A DNA stretch of 64,000 bases, from NCBI GenBank assembly GCA_022560025.1, contig JAFISE010000061.1:1-64000 (forward strand). Direction: 5' to 3'. How positions within the stretch are numbered: position 1 is the stretch's first letter; each line of letters begins with the position of its first letter. Position numbers and translations under genes: made by a program. Source of the stretch: Stagonosporopsis chrysanthemi. Taxonomy: Eukaryota; Ascomycota; Dothideomycetes; Pleosporales; Didymellaceae. Below the pieces are notes generated by a model. That model saw nothing but the letters and a program-made list of their open reading frames with translations. It did no database searches and had not been told where the DNA came from. This document shows positions 1 through 11,386 of this stretch, in pieces.

Positions 1-416
1 AGATCCATCCCACCGCGACGCCGGCTGTTCACCCTTTTTACTCAACAAGATTCGACACACTCTGCAACACCTCACGGACCTGTCCAGATTCAGCACTGCC
101 GTCTCCCAGCAGCACCGCCGTCTCCTACCAGCACTGCCGTCTCCTACCAGCACTGCCGTCTGCCGGCGGTGTACATGAGGGCGCCAAGCATTCCACACAC
201 CACAACCTCCTCCACTCCACGCCTGACTGATGCATGTCTACACAGCTAACCCAGTCTGCGGACACCGGAGCTCCTCGCTGCGGGTGCACTGCAACGACAC
301 TCTCCCAGCATGAGCCAGACAACCACTCCGCCATGTCTCTCGAACAGCCTCGGCTGGAAATGTTTCTGCCCCGCGCATTCGCAGCGCATCCATCATGAAT
401 TAGCCATACAACCTCA
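1..416. other. upstream flank with no gene
   Basis: Apart from the 19-nt tandem repeat this is C-rich, pyrimidine-biased DNA typical of a fungal promoter or 5' leader. The open frames here have no recognisable product. The left neighbour is not in the window. Confidence 0.5.
91..166. repeat. four-copy 19-nt tandem repeat
   Basis: Four adjacent 19-nt units start at 91, 110, 129 and 148. The core reads CAGCACTGCCGTCTCCTAC, with one to six mismatches per copy. It lies about 250 bp upstream of the hydrolase gene. It is a short minisatellite, and no function is visible. Confidence 0.8.
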
Positions 417-1541
417 ATGAACCTCACCCACCCCAACCAACCAACCACCCAACTGCCCCCAGCAGAACAGCACCACCCCGCCATGGCAGCCACAAACAAC
501 CCCCTCGAGGGCACCTCCTCCGCCGCCCCCGCCGTCTCCGCCCGCACCTTCACCATCGCCGGCATCCTCGTCACCGTCCACGGCCTGGCCGAGCTCCCCC
601 CGGCCGCCGCCTCCGTCACCTGCCTGTGGCTGCTGAACCCGCGCCTGCAGACCAAAGAAACAATGGCCCCCATCGCCTCGCAGATCATCTCGGCGTGGAA
701 CGCCCACAACCCGCACAGCGTCGGTCTGATAGCCGCCGCGTTCGACCAGCGCAACCACGGCTCCCGCCTGGTCGACAAGCTGCACAACGAGGCCTGGCGC
801 CAGGGCAACGACAGCCACGCCGTCGACATGTTCGGCTGCTACCACGGCACCGCCGTCGACTGCTCGCAGCTCATCGACCACGTCGAGAGCTACGTCTTCC
901 CGCCCGCGCCCTCCCTCCCACGCACCATGACCTCCCACTTCGCCCTCGGCATCTCGCTCGGCGGCCACGCCACCTGGCACCTGCTGCTGTCCGACCCCCG
1001 CATCTCCGCCGGCATCGTCGGCATCGGCTGCCCAGACTACACGCGCCTGATGACCGACCGCGCGCGCCTGTCCAAACGCCCCTCCTACACCGCCTCCACG
1101 CCCCCGGGCTCCGCCTTCCTCGGCTCCCCCGACTTCCCCGCGCCCCTGCAACGCGCAGTCGCCCTCTTCGACCCCGCGGGCCTCCTCCTCCCGGACGTCT
1201 TCGCCCCGCCGGGCCCCGACCGCCCCGCCCCGGCTGCCACACTGGCCCGCTTCCACGCCCTCGTCCGCGACCGCCTGGCCGGCAAACACATCCTCAATCT
1301 CAGCGGCGCCGTCGACAAACTGGTCCCCTACGCTGCCGGCGAGCCCTTCCTGCGCGTCTTCAAGCACGCACTCCAGCAGGATCCCGCCCTGGACGTCCAC
1401 TTCGCCGACGAGCTGTTTGACGGCGTCGGCCATGCCTTTTCCCCTGCCATGGCCCAGCGCGCGACAGAGTGGGTGTGTGGCCTGTTGGCTGCTCGAGAGC
1501 GCGCCGCGGACAAGGGGGACCGGAGGGGGAGTAGGATGTAG
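417..1541 (+). CDS. alpha/beta hydrolase-fold protein, unspliced
   Basis: Single-exon protein of 374 aa, or 352 aa if the in-frame ATG at 483 is used. The 483 start is attractive because residues 1-22 are N/T/P/Q-rich and look like translated leader. The serine-hydrolase elements are in order: G-I-S-L-G-G with nucleophile Ser180, Asp300 in V-D-K-L-V-P, and His339 in G-V-G-H-A-F. The segment L-V-T-V-H-G near residue 55 fits the oxyanion strand. No signal peptide or membrane segment is seen, so it is probably cytosolic. Third positions are strongly GC-biased, and that explains the many antisense open frames. The substrate cannot be told from sequence; uncharacterised fungal esterase/hydrolase-like proteins are the closest match I recognise. 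Confidence 0.85.
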   Translation: MNLTHPNQPTTQLPPAEQHHPAMAATNNPLEGTSSAAPAVSARTFTIAGILVTVHGLAELPPAAASVTCLWLLNPRLQTKETMAPIASQIISAWNAHNPHSVGLIAAAFDQRNHGSRLVDKLHNEAWRQGNDSHAVDMFGCYHGTAVDCSQLIDHVESYVFPPAPSLPRTMTSHFALGISLGGHATWHLLLSDPRISAGIVGIGCPDYTRLMTDRARLSKRPSYTASTPPGSAFLGSPDFPAPLQRAVALFDPAGLLLPDVFAPPGPDRPAPAATLARFHALVRDRLAGKHILNLSGAVDKLVPYAAGEPFLRVFKHALQQDPALDVHFADELFDGVGHAFSPAMAQRATEWVCGLLAARERAADKGDRRGSRM

Positions 1542-1745
1542 GCGGTGTGTAGTAGCATGTAGACAGTGTGTGAGTACCCTACCGACGGTGCGTGAGCAAC
1601 CTGTCGACGACGCGTGAAGTGAAGCGAGGAGTGGTTTTCACTTCTTCTAGCCATATCTATATACTGATTGTGTGCTCACAAGGCGTGTGCAATGCAATTC
1701 CCCGTGCAGTTCATGGTCCCTTGCAGTTCATGTTTTTGAGTTGGT

Positions 1746-3205
1746 CTACTCTTCTTCAACGTCCTCTTCCACATCCTCTTCCACATTCTCTTCCACATCC
1801 TCTTCCACATCCTCATCCACATCCTCATCCACGTCCTCTTCTTCCTCATCTTCCTCAACCTCGTCCCCCCCTTCCGTCTTCCTTTCCCTCCTCCGCTTGC
1901 CCAGTACCTGCTCGCATCCGTGTCCCTGGCCCTGCGCTGGCACTACTCTCACACCCCCTACTCCTGCTCCTCCTCCTGCCACTCCTCCCACTCCTGCCAC
2001 CCCTACTCCTGCTCCTCCTCCTGCCACCCCTCCTCCCATCCCTCCCACCCCTCCCCCCGCACCCGCTATCCGCGCCCCAGAGCGCAACGACCTCGCCACC
2101 ACCGGCCTGGCAGACACTTTGAACGGTGACGCTCGTGCTGGTGCTGGTCCTAGTACTACTACTGATCCGGGCGCAGGAGTCGAAGCCAGAGCAGGCGCCA
2201 AACTCGCCCCACCCCGTCGCGACGTCCCACTCCTCAACGACGACCTCGTCACGGCCCTGAAGAGCCTGGGGGGAGCAGTATTGGCTTCTGGGGGGTTCTT
2301 CTTTGATGGGGGCGGGAGAGTGGTGGTACTAGTAGTGGTGGTAGTGGTAGTAGTGGTAGGAGGAGGAGGAGGAGGAGGAGGAGGAGTAGTTGTAGTAGCA
2401 GACGACCTAGTCGCGCGCCGAGACGCGGGGGACGGCGTGGAGGGTTGGAGCGGGTGGGGTGCGTGGGCGTGTCGCGCGGACGCAGATGCAGACGGAGACC
2501 CAGATGCAGACGGAGACCCAGATGCAGACGCAGACCCAGATGCAGATGCAGATGCAGACGCAGCAGCGGCCCGCGTCGAGCGCAGCGTCGACTGCACTGC
2601 AGCAGCGGCGGTGTTGGCATTGGCAGTGGCAGGTGTGGTAGCGGTAGTCTTGCTCGACGCCCTCGTGGTGGGTCCCTTGTTGGAGGGGATGCGTGGCCTG
2701 CTGCTCCCCGTTCCGGACTCTGTCTTGATCTTCTTCGAAGCCTGTGTCGTGACCTGCGTCATGGTCTCGGTCTCTGGTTTGGTCTCTGTCTTCGTCTTCG
2801 CCATGTGACTCGCTACCGTCCGCGCCCTTGTCCGACCCAGTCCTGCAGGGACATTGTCTTCCTCCTCCTCTTTCATGATCGCGAGCCCGAGCCCAAGCCC
2901 ATCTCCTTTCGCACCCACAGCACCACCACCACCACCACCATTCCTTCCCTCCGACCGCGTCTCCGACCGCGTAGTCCGCCGTCCATACCCAAACTCCGCC
3001 TCATGCCTTGCATGCCCGCTGCTGGCCCTCGTCGTGGACTGGGCTTCTTCGCCCCCGCCGTCCCCGCCGCTGGGCGAGGGAGAGACGTCTGTGCTTGATG
3101 CTGCGGCGGGAGAGGGGATGTGGGGGGGAGGCAGGCGGCGCATCGAGTCGATGAAGTTGGTTAGCAGGGCGAGGTCTTCCGAGAGGATGGAGCTGAGGGT
3201 TGATG

Positions 3206-3251
<46 letters not shown>

Positions 3252-6200
3252 CTGCGAGGGCGGAGAGGGGGTGGGGATTGGAGGTGGTGAGGGGGAAGCG
3301 GTTTCGAGGGTGGGGAGATCGATATGGGGTGGTTTGTGGGGCGTGGTCTCGTGCTGCGCGATGGCTGCTTCTGCAGGGTCGGGTTCTGTTGCGTCGACGT
3401 TGAGCAGTCCTGCGTTTGTGGTCTGAAGTTCCGCTGGCTCCGCTTGCACGGCTTCATCTTCTCTAGAGTCGGCTTGACGAGGCGCGAGTCCTGCGAGTGG
3501 GCCCTCTGCATGATGGACTCCAGCTGTTTCGGTTTGTGCGGGATTGAATTGAGTGCCTTCTACACGTAGCGTCTCAACTCGTGCAGGCCCTGCTTGCGTA
3601 GCTTCTGTGTGCATCAGATCGGTATCAACGTGCACGGATTCGACCTTTTCAGGCTCAATGTTCGAGCATTCCATATCCAAAAGCTCCGTCTCCACGGCCG
3701 TGACTTCTACAGCGTCGACTTCTGCAGGCACGTCGTCCTCTGCAGGCACATCCTTGGGGATTTCCCACTCCACGAGCTCGTCTTCCGCAAGTGCATCGTA
3801 CAAAGGCTCTGCTCCAACACGCTTCATCTGCGCAGGCCGAACATAGCCCTCCGATAGAATGAGGGGCTTGAAGCTCAGCTTCGGCCAACGCAGCTCGGCC
3901 GTAGAGCCTACTGGTGGAGGAACAGGCAAGTGACCGCTTGCGTTTGAGGTGACGAGAGAGCGCTCTTGTATCTTCACATGCGGCTCTGCAAGCTCAGTCG
4001 GAACTTCTGGTATGAATACAGGCGAGAGAGTCGGCACTGCTGGGACGGTGGTGGATTGCTCGTGTGTCTTTGCATCTACGGCTGGCACTTCCGAACGCTC
4101 GGCTGCGCTGTCTATCGATGTTGTCGATTTTGGCGAAAGTGGTGATTCTGGGGTATTGGCAAGAAGCTCTTCTTCTTTGATACTATGAGCTTCCGTGTAT
4201 ACTAAAGCATCCTCAGCTGGAGCGACTGATGGCGGAAGCTGTGTCTCAGTCGCTGACGTGGCAGCAATCTGTTCCTGGATCTCTGCCTCGGTCATCTGCA
4301 TGTTCGGTTCCGGTCGCTCAGCAGGGGTGTCCGTAGATGACATTGGTGCCTCTTGAGACGGGAACACCAGACTAGGGACAGCATTGGCAAGATCTTGCAT
4401 TTCCACATCCACGGGCGTTATTGGCGGCTCACTATGCTCAGCCGATGGGTCTAGCAACGACATGGATGCTCTCACATCTGGTGAGGCGTTCTCTTGCATC
4501 TCTACCTGGGTATTCTGCAGACTCAACTCAGGCTGCGGCGCTAAGATGTCTTTTGGAGGCGTCGAAGCCTTCAACACTGGTGACAACGGGACAGAGGCAA
4601 GAGCAGTACGCTCTTGCGTCTCCGAAATTAGAGCCGGAGTCTGAGGCTCAGGGCTCTTAAATGAGGCCTCCGATGGTGTAGATGCTGCGGTCAAGTTTGG
4701 TGACACTGAGATGACAGTGGCGGTGCACTCTGTCGACTCCATGTCAGTATTCTGCAGTTGCATTTCGACGCTTCCACAAGACACGTCCGGCGGTGGAGTC
4801 GACACTGTTGGAGCCGGTGCTGCTGAGATGGGAGTGGGACAATCTTCGGTTTCCATTTGCATGTCGGAAGCCGGCACATTTGATTCAGTATTTTCAGCTT
4901 GAGTGCCTGGCCGTGAAGGTGATGCCGGTAGTGCTGGCGGTGTTAGACTGTTGCTGCCAGACACTTGTACATCCACAACAGTATCTTGCGCATGCAGGTC
5001 AGCGCACTCGTCAGTATCATGCGACAGCGGAGTTGAAGGAACCATAGATGGCGATTCTGAGGCGTTGGTGATCCGCTCTTGCATTTCCACGTCAGTGGCC
5101 TGTGCATATGGTCCGGACGGCAGTGGACTTGAAGCCATTGGAATTGGTGACCCCGTTGCCGTATTGACATGATCCCTAAGCTCTACATTGACAGCATCCA
5201 CATGCTGCTCAACGTGCTCGGCTGCTGGTGGGGCTGATAATTCGAGAGTCGGCGATACAGAGACGGTGGCGACCAGTTCCTGCACATCCTCGTCGGCAGC
5301 CTGTACATGTGGCCCTTGAAACGATCTTGGTATCATTTGTGGAGACTCGAATGAATTGTGGTTGATCAGCGCTTCCGTATCCAAACTCTGATTCATGTGA
5401 TCAAGGCGACCAGTCAGCGTGTCTTCTTCTGATACGTTCAAACTGAGCACAGCAACATCGTCGAGCTGTAAGTCTGAGGCAGGTTCCGTGGAGGCGTCTT
5501 GCGACGCCAGAGGGCCTACCGCAGTGCTGGGCCTATCGAATTCGATGTTGACTTGCATGTCTGCAGCGGAGACCAAAGCTTGCTCATCAAACTTGCCTGT
5601 GCCACCATCAACCAATTCCTCTACCCGCAAAGGCCCGGGGGGTGCCTGCTGAACAACATGGTCGATCTTTGGCCTTTTTGAAGCAGGCTCTTGATTTATA
5701 GACGGCTCGGATTCTATACGATCGATGGAGCGCTTCAACGTGTCGTCAGCTACTGGTGTGGAGAAGAAGCGCATCGCTAGCAGACCCATGATCAAAGACT
5801 GGATTTGCGCTGATTCCTGTTGCGGTTTCAATACAGACTCAGCTGCAGATTCACCGAGTGGAGTATCAGAATGGGTGCCGCTCATTGGCGAGGTCGGTGC
5901 ACTATCGTAGTCACCTACTGCTATCTCTCGCATCGGAAAACGTTGAAATGGCGACTGCGATTGAGTAGAGCTTGAAACACCATTAAATTCTGGCTTGGTG
6001 TGCCGGTCGAGACGCGGTAGTTCGGCTGTGTCGACGAAAGACTTGCTGCGTAGTGCTTCTGGGGGACTCTTAAAGTCTAAATGTAGACTTTGGTCACTTC
6101 TACCCGTCTCGAGTTCATAGTCTGATGTACTGTCGTTATGCTGTGTAGCTTCTTCACATGACATGCTTTTATCGCGCTGTGTGTCTGCCTCTGGCAGCAC

Positions 6201-7441
6201 GACTGGATCGACGGATTGGCCTGGCGTCTCTTTGATGGGCTCGGTATGACCAATTTCGTCGAGGATGTCACCGATCGTCGTGGACGGGGCAGGCATTTCG
6301 ACATCAGAGTCCTCCAGTAAGCTCCTTTCTATCATGTCTGAAGGCATGCACAGATCATCAGAGACGACAATGGGTGGCGCGAGAATCTGTCCGGAAGCGG
6401 GTCCCAAATTGACGCCGCGGGCCTCCTCCGAGTCTTCCTCGATCTGCTCAACAGTCATTACATGTGGATAATCCTCGCCCCTCGTGACATTCTGAATCGA
6501 TATTCCGCCTGGCTCATCGACAGGGTGAAACAGTGGTTGCTCATCATCTGGGGTATCGACTGTGTTTGCTGCATATTCTTCAAAAGATACCAAGCTGACG
6601 TCGGCAGAGTTGGCAGCATCTTCAGGTTCGGCATCGCTAGGAGGAGTAGCATAGGCAAAGTCTTTAATGGCGAAGGGAGCCAAAGACCTGACGGCAAGAC
6701 TGTGCTTTGAGCCTGCACATGTCTCCATGTACAGCATGTGTGGGTCGATGCTGGCATGTGTAGGTGTTGGCGGATATTCAACATCGCTTGCAACACCACT
6801 TGGGAGTGCAGGTTGATCGCAACCATCACTGTCGGCTGCATCCTTTTCCTCGTGCAGACGTACTATGAGTGGCGCGGACTCGTCTCCTGATACTAGATCA
6901 GTGACCCCGGCTGGCGTTGTTATGATCAGCCCGGGAGAGCCACGCGTGTGATCGTCCAGACGTATAAGCTGTTGGTGTGGCGTTGACGTTATGGTCGTCT
7001 GCATCTCAAACGCATCCGCCGCTTCTTGTGTGGTAAGCGCTACAGCACACTCGCCTGCATCATGGTTTTTGGAGATGCCAATATCATACAGATGCTCCGG
7101 TTCTGCGTTAATGAGATCGGCAGGTCTTGTGCCATGATCTTCGTGTAACACGATACGGGTGGCAGAGAACCGCTCGAGCGATCGATGCTCGCTCGAGGCT
7201 GCGTCAGCGTGGTTTCTGGTTTGGTCAGTCAAGCCAGATTCTGAGATGGAGATAACACGTACACGCTTTGGACTGGCGAGCTCTGCGCTCGGTGTAGGCA
7301 TCTGTACGAAGGAAAGAAGTCTTCAATAATACGGAAGCCCTCCTCATGAGAGCATATGTCGAAGTCAGTTGCGTCTTCGTGGTAGTCGTATGCAAGTGTC
7401 ACTGCGTCCTGCTGCGAGCCAGCATCAGACTCTGTTGACAT
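1746..7441 (-). CDS. giant low-complexity, predicted disordered protein
   Basis: The main exon is 7301-1746 (1,851 codons from ATG 7301, stop TAG at 1746-1748). No domain is recognised. Features in order: an acidic S/T/P-rich N half; a degenerate repeat region centred on V-E-M-Q or similar every 40-50 residues (about 4.3-5.6 kb); shorter P-A-x-V-E-T-like repeats (about 3.45-3.8 kb); a polySer tract encoded by (GAT)n on the + strand; Lys/Thr- and Ala/Ser-rich blocks; polyThr and polyPro; a Gly/Val/Ala stretch; and an acidic E-E-D-V tail. Basic clusters such as S-K-R-P-K and G-K-R-R-R could be nuclear signals. A likely upstream exon is 7403-7441 (13 codons), joined across a 101-nt intron that ends in a strong pyrimidine tract and CAG immediately before ATG 7301. 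The donor GTGACA is weak. Product length is 1,851 or 1,864 aa. The function is unknown, and the extreme composition makes the C-terminal structure uncertain. Confidence 0.65.
1750..1850. repeat. hexanucleotide-like repeat encoding the acidic tail
   Basis: Degenerate TCCTCT/TCCACA units occur in tandem. Read on the minus strand they encode the E-E-D-V-E-E-D-V C-terminal tail of the giant protein. Confidence 0.7.
2475..2570. repeat. CAGATG/CAGACG hexamer tandem array
   Basis: Repeated 6-nt units are read on the minus strand as an alternating Ser-Ala/Ser-Gly stretch in the giant protein. It is an expandable coding microsatellite. Confidence 0.65.
3205..3250. repeat. (GAT)n trinucleotide microsatellite
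   Basis: About 14 perfect GAT units. In the minus-strand gene they encode polySer. Confidence 0.9.
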
Positions 7442-9221
7442 GGTCAATCCGACCATGAACTGCGGTTCCCAAAAAGCGCCCAACAACAAAACAGAATAAA
7501 TCAAGTTATAAGGTTGCGGTGCATGTGATGACTGTTGAAGGCCGTAGGGGAGGGGAGTGAAGTAATTGTGGCTCGAAGAGATGTTTGGTCTAGAGCGCGT
7601 CGCGTAAAGCCAGCCAAAAAAGGTAGCAGAGCAAACGGTGACCCACACACGTTATCTCCGTGTAAGTTGCCTTCACCTGTTACAAACGTGGCAAGTGACC
7701 AAGCACGTCGCTCATAATCGTGCTTCCATCGGAAAGGCTAAACTGACACCTTTCGTTCACGATTTCGCCGCTAGATCCAGGGAGCGGGTATGTACCTGTA
7801 CTGCGTGTCGCGGCAAGCGGCGTATACTCACGTTTTGGGTATATGCAGCAAACGCCGTTGGTATGGACAAGTTCCTCTACGCGATACAATGGAACAAAAG
7901 GCACCCGTGGGGAGCCTTGAGATATCAAATATAGCTGGGTCTGTTAGGTGGAATGCAGTGATGCACGACACAATCTGCGCTTTAGTGTAATGGTTTTTGA
8001 ATGGTGTATTAGGCAATTGTGGGCGACCTCTTCATATGCCCTGGAGGCTAGAGAACTTCAGATCCAGGGCCGATCGACAGCGTCCGCATTTATCAACTCC
8101 ACGTCCCGATAGGCCATTGCTTAAAGAAGCCATATGAAGTACCGCCCGTAAGGTTACTGCAGATAGAAAAGTCGATACAAACGCCGTAACAAGAATTCAA
8201 GAGGGCACAGAACGCCAGTCTTAAGGGTCGCGGAAGCGGGAGAACGGGTATGTGCATTGTGGCTGCAGCACAATGCAGTTGTCATATCGGTATGGCATTA
8301 CTGACAGCATTACCTGTGTCAACCGGCAAAGCAAGCACCCTGGTACAGTTAGTGCATGTCTTGAATAGTGCTACTAGGCACCTCGCTTACTTTTTGCCTG
8401 CGTCCGTTGCACAGCAGCAGCAGAGTAATGAGGCAGGCCAGCAGACAATCTACGACAACGTCAGTGCTCTGGGATCTTTATAAGCATGTACTAGGCAACT
8501 TACAGCCATGGCGACTGTTATAACGAACCCAATGGTAGGACCAATCACTTTGCAGTGACACGGGTTTTGGTCGCTATTCGGGTCAGTACATGGCTGAAAC
8601 GCGTAAGTAGGGCGACATTACGTTCCACACTGAAAGCAAACGATAGGGAGGGGTACGCAGTCGCACATCTTGCGAAACTGTTGTTGAGAGTTGTCAGGCT
8701 CGTAGACGGAGGTCGTTGGGCAGACTCGGAAAGGCCCGCCAGTAAAATCGATGAGCGAAGGTGGGGAATGAGCTCAGAAGAGAGATCACAGTGGTGAGTC
8801 ACTGGGAGGGTTGAAGATAGATGCAGTAGCAGAATGCGAGTCACTAAGAGTGAATTCTGCAGGTAGTGAAGAGGTTGAAGTGTGACATGTGGTGCCAATG
8901 CTAGTTTGTGCTCTGCTGTCAATTACGTCACGCCACTCCGCGCTTCCGCCAACGCGCGTCAACATTCACGCCTAGCATTATTTCCGGATCCAACGTCTCA
9001 ATCATTATTGTATTGTTGTTAGATCAAACCCGTCTTCTTCTTCGTGTAAATGCTCATTTATCTCGTAAGAATGATTGCTATGTTCTGTTAAGCCCTCACC
9101 CGATTTTGTACGACGCGATTTCTCATCGCAAGCCTGCGGCCATCTCCATGTGCCTGCATAAAGTCTAATACTTAGATATCGTAATACCAGGAATCCGATA
9201 AGGCACTGCCAGTACCTGCTT
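7442..9221. other. 1.8-kb intergenic stretch, no supported gene
   Basis: Only short open frames are present, several beginning at non-ATG codons, and none resembles a known family. It holds the promoter of the giant minus-strand gene and the 3' flank of the gene at 9222. No tRNA-like or repeat structure was noticed. Confidence 0.4.
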
Positions 9222-9848
9222 TCAGCCATCGAGTGTGTCCCGAACGAGCTCCAGCTCTACCGTTCTTTGGTGTTCATTCAGCTTCCCCTCCAGCCCATCG
9301 TCGTAACGATCAAAGCACAAACTCCACAACCCTGGTTCCTCGCTTTCAACAGCGATGAAACCCTCCCAGTTCTCCATCAGAAAACGAATTTCGCCGTCAG
9401 AACATACGCGCGCACCCCACGGGCCCGTCAATCCCTTTTCTGCTTCCGTACGCAGTCCGTGGCTGACCTGGAAGATCTTAGAACTAGTATCGAGGTATAT
9501 CCAATTAAGCTGAGGTGGTTCGTCCGAGATTGTGGAAACCAGACCCTCAAAGTTCGAATCCGGGTAGGGTAGGTAGTATCCAGAGAATGGGTGCAGGCGC
9601 TCTCCTGAATAAGTCGACAGCTGCACGTACAACTTCCCATCACGCAGCACTACCTGGCTATCCGTGAACAGCTCTTTCCGGTCCTCTGGTGTTCTCGCCG
9701 ATGGCCGACATTTGATATGGCATTTGTCAGATTTCCAGTCCGCATCGATGCCGTGGCTTTTTGTGTGCTCGGTTTGACTTTGCAGGTTCAGAACTGATGT
9801 TGCCACCATTGGCACCGTGGCCGCCAACGATATGAGACCCAGCACCAT
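9222..9848 (-). CDS. conserved-looking fungal protein with N-terminal membrane anchor
   Basis: From the ATG at 9848 the protein is 208 aa. The frame stays open to an upstream ATG at 9983 (253 aa). The shorter start begins directly with a hydrophobic segment (M-V-L-G-L-I-S-L-A-A-T-V-P-M-V-A-T-S-V), which fits a signal anchor. Just inside the longer start is a near-perfect donor (AAG|GTTAGT at 9971), so the real gene may have an extra spliced 5' exon. The rest is soluble and aromatic-rich, with motifs such as H-P-F-S-G-Y-Y-L-P-Y-P, W-I-Y-L-D and G-P-W-G-A-R, and looks like a single beta-rich domain. I believe similar proteins are common in ascomycetes but cannot name a family. Function unknown; the start is uncertain. 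Confidence 0.7.
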   Translation of the reverse strand: MVLGLISLAATVPMVATSVLNLQSQTEHTKSHGIDADWKSDKCHIKCRPSARTPEDRKELFTDSQVVLRDGKLYVQLSTYSGERLHPFSGYYLPYPDSNFEGLVSTISDEPPQLNWIYLDTSSKIFQVSHGLRTEAEKGLTGPWGARVCSDGEIRFLMENWEGFIAVESEEPGLWSLCFDRYDDGLEGKLNEHQRTVELELVRDTLDG

Positions 9849-9983
9849 GTTGGAGATGATGAAAGTTACTACGAATGCTGGAGCACCTCGCAATTGCAGG
9901 CTTCTAAGTACATAGTCGCCGGAGAGCGAGATACAAATCATTGGCTGAATGGACAAGCAACATCTACTAACCTTGTTCGACAT

Positions 9984-10625
9984 TTAGATCCCCCGATACG
10001 GCCAAACCTCTTCTCTTGTGGTTCCGTCTCCCGTTCGCCAATCTGCGGCAGGCGGCGCATCATCATTGCGGCTGCACGCGTCGCCAATCACACGCCTCGC
10101 GGGCAGAACACCGATTTAGCGTCGCCTAAATCAACCCACATCCGTGGGACTACAGCCTCGGTCGACGTATCCGAGACGGATCCGCCGCTTGTGACGAACT
10201 TGTGCATTAACTCTAAACTCGACCTGCAGCTTCGAAGTCGCCGATCTGCATCTCGACATCCAAAGGCCCTCTGCTCCGCAATAGCAGCTGCATTAGCTAG
10301 TCGACTGCTGCCCTATTCGGAATATCACGGCCTAGCTACGCTACGTTCAGCAGTAAGATGCATACGATCAGCACGTGGCTCTCAAATCAATGACCTGTCC
10401 TGCCGAAAGCGCTCACGCGAGGTCTTGGGCGCATAGCCAACAGGCGTGCGCTACCAGTAGCTTCCCATCTGCAGGCGGAGGCTGTCAGTCCTGTCTCTGG
10501 GATTTAAAGCTGACCCTGGATACTTTTTCATTTCCTCAGCTGCACCACATTGCCTTCTTTGTAGCACCTCCGAGAAAGTGGCTCTACCGGCAACAATACC
10601 AGAACGCAAGGGTCGACAGAACAGA
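9984..10625. other. divergent intergenic region
   Basis: It separates the minus-strand membrane-anchored gene from the plus-strand Gly-rich gene and presumably holds both promoters. A 180-codon open frame at 9894-10436 crosses into the neighbouring gene and has no coding character I trust. Confidence 0.4.
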
Positions 10626-10998
10626 ATGGCTGGCGAGGACAACAAGAGGTGCGACAATCGTTCACTGACGATACAAGCCGACCTACGTACTGTGCTGACC
10701 TTATCGCAGAGACTCAACGACTGGCAACGCTCAAGGTGGCCGCAACGGTCCAGCTTCAGCTCTTGGAGGTGATCCCGTTGGTGGAGTCGGAGGAACACTC
10801 TCAACACTTGGTGGCGGCAACAACACAGGCGGCACAGGCGGCACAGGCGGCGCTAGCAATAAGGATGCGAACGCAGGTTTTGGTCTGGATAATAAGGATG
10901 TCAAAGGCAGCTTGAAGGTGCATATCAAGTTGGATCTCGAAGCAGATATCCGGATCATCGCAAAGATCAAGGGGGATATTGCAATTGGGCTTCTGTAG
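10626..10998 (+). CDS. small Gly-rich protein with hydrophobic C-terminal signature, two exons
   Basis: Exons are 10626-10648 and 10710-10998. The 61-nt intron has donor AG|GTGCGA, branch CTGAC and acceptor TCGCAG, and the join gives 103 aa in frame. The N-terminal two thirds are Gly/Asn/Thr-rich with three G-G-T units. The C-terminal third (about residues 68-103) switches to an alternating hydrophobic/charged pattern, K-V-H-I-K-L-D-L-E-A-D-I-R-I-I-A, ending G-D-I-A-I-G-L-L. I recall this C-terminal pattern in small ascomycete proteins of unknown function. It predicts amphipathic beta strands. No signal peptide. The exon phase and signals make the gene convincing even though each exon is short. 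Confidence 0.75.
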
Positions 10999-11386
10999 AC
11001 ATGTTCTCAAATATTTTTATTACGTGTCTCGACTGGATAATTTTGCACCTTCTCATACGCCTTGTAAGCCTTGAGGGTGAGTTGTTGAATGCCTGTGATT
11101 GGTCTTAACCGCTCACTTCACCTCCACATAAGCCATACGGCCTGTGCAGCATAATAATTGCCTCGTTATCTCGCATCATAACCCCTTACTGTCAGGCTGC
11201 AACACACATACTAGTATTGCGTTAATTGGGTGCCTAACTCGCATCCTTGCGGTTCTCCTGGCCCACGCTGTACCCGACCTTGGAGACTATGGTTGTTTGT
11301 CCCCGCGTAAGCTGGTAAACTCACAAAATACCTTACAGAAAGCTATTATAAAATACTGGAGGCCCCAAGTTAATTTTGCCCACTAG
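10999..11386. other. intergenic, may contain upstream exons of the next gene
   Basis: A plausible 5' exon piece occurs near 11215-11310: an ORF with a hydrophobic run, I-L-A-V-L-L-A-H-A, ends at a GTAAGC donor near 11308. I could not join it confidently to the exon at 11387. Confidence 0.3.

Noticed and set aside
414..1433. 339-codon minus frame over the hydrolase gene
   Set aside because: Gly/Ala/Val/Glu-rich mirror of GC-rich third positions; the plus frame has the hydrolase motifs.
1672..2808. 378-codon plus-strand frame opposite the giant gene
   Set aside because: It is composed of low-complexity translation of the repeats (polySer/Pro/Val/Asp). The minus frame is longer and ends cleanly, so this is an antisense shadow.
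8545..8922. 125-codon minus frame
   Set aside because: Starts at TTG, has no recognisable features, and overlaps an 80-codon frame of equal quality on the other strand.
9894..10436. 180-codon plus-strand frame
   Set aside because: Crosses the start of a minus-strand gene and lacks conserved texture; consistent with chance.
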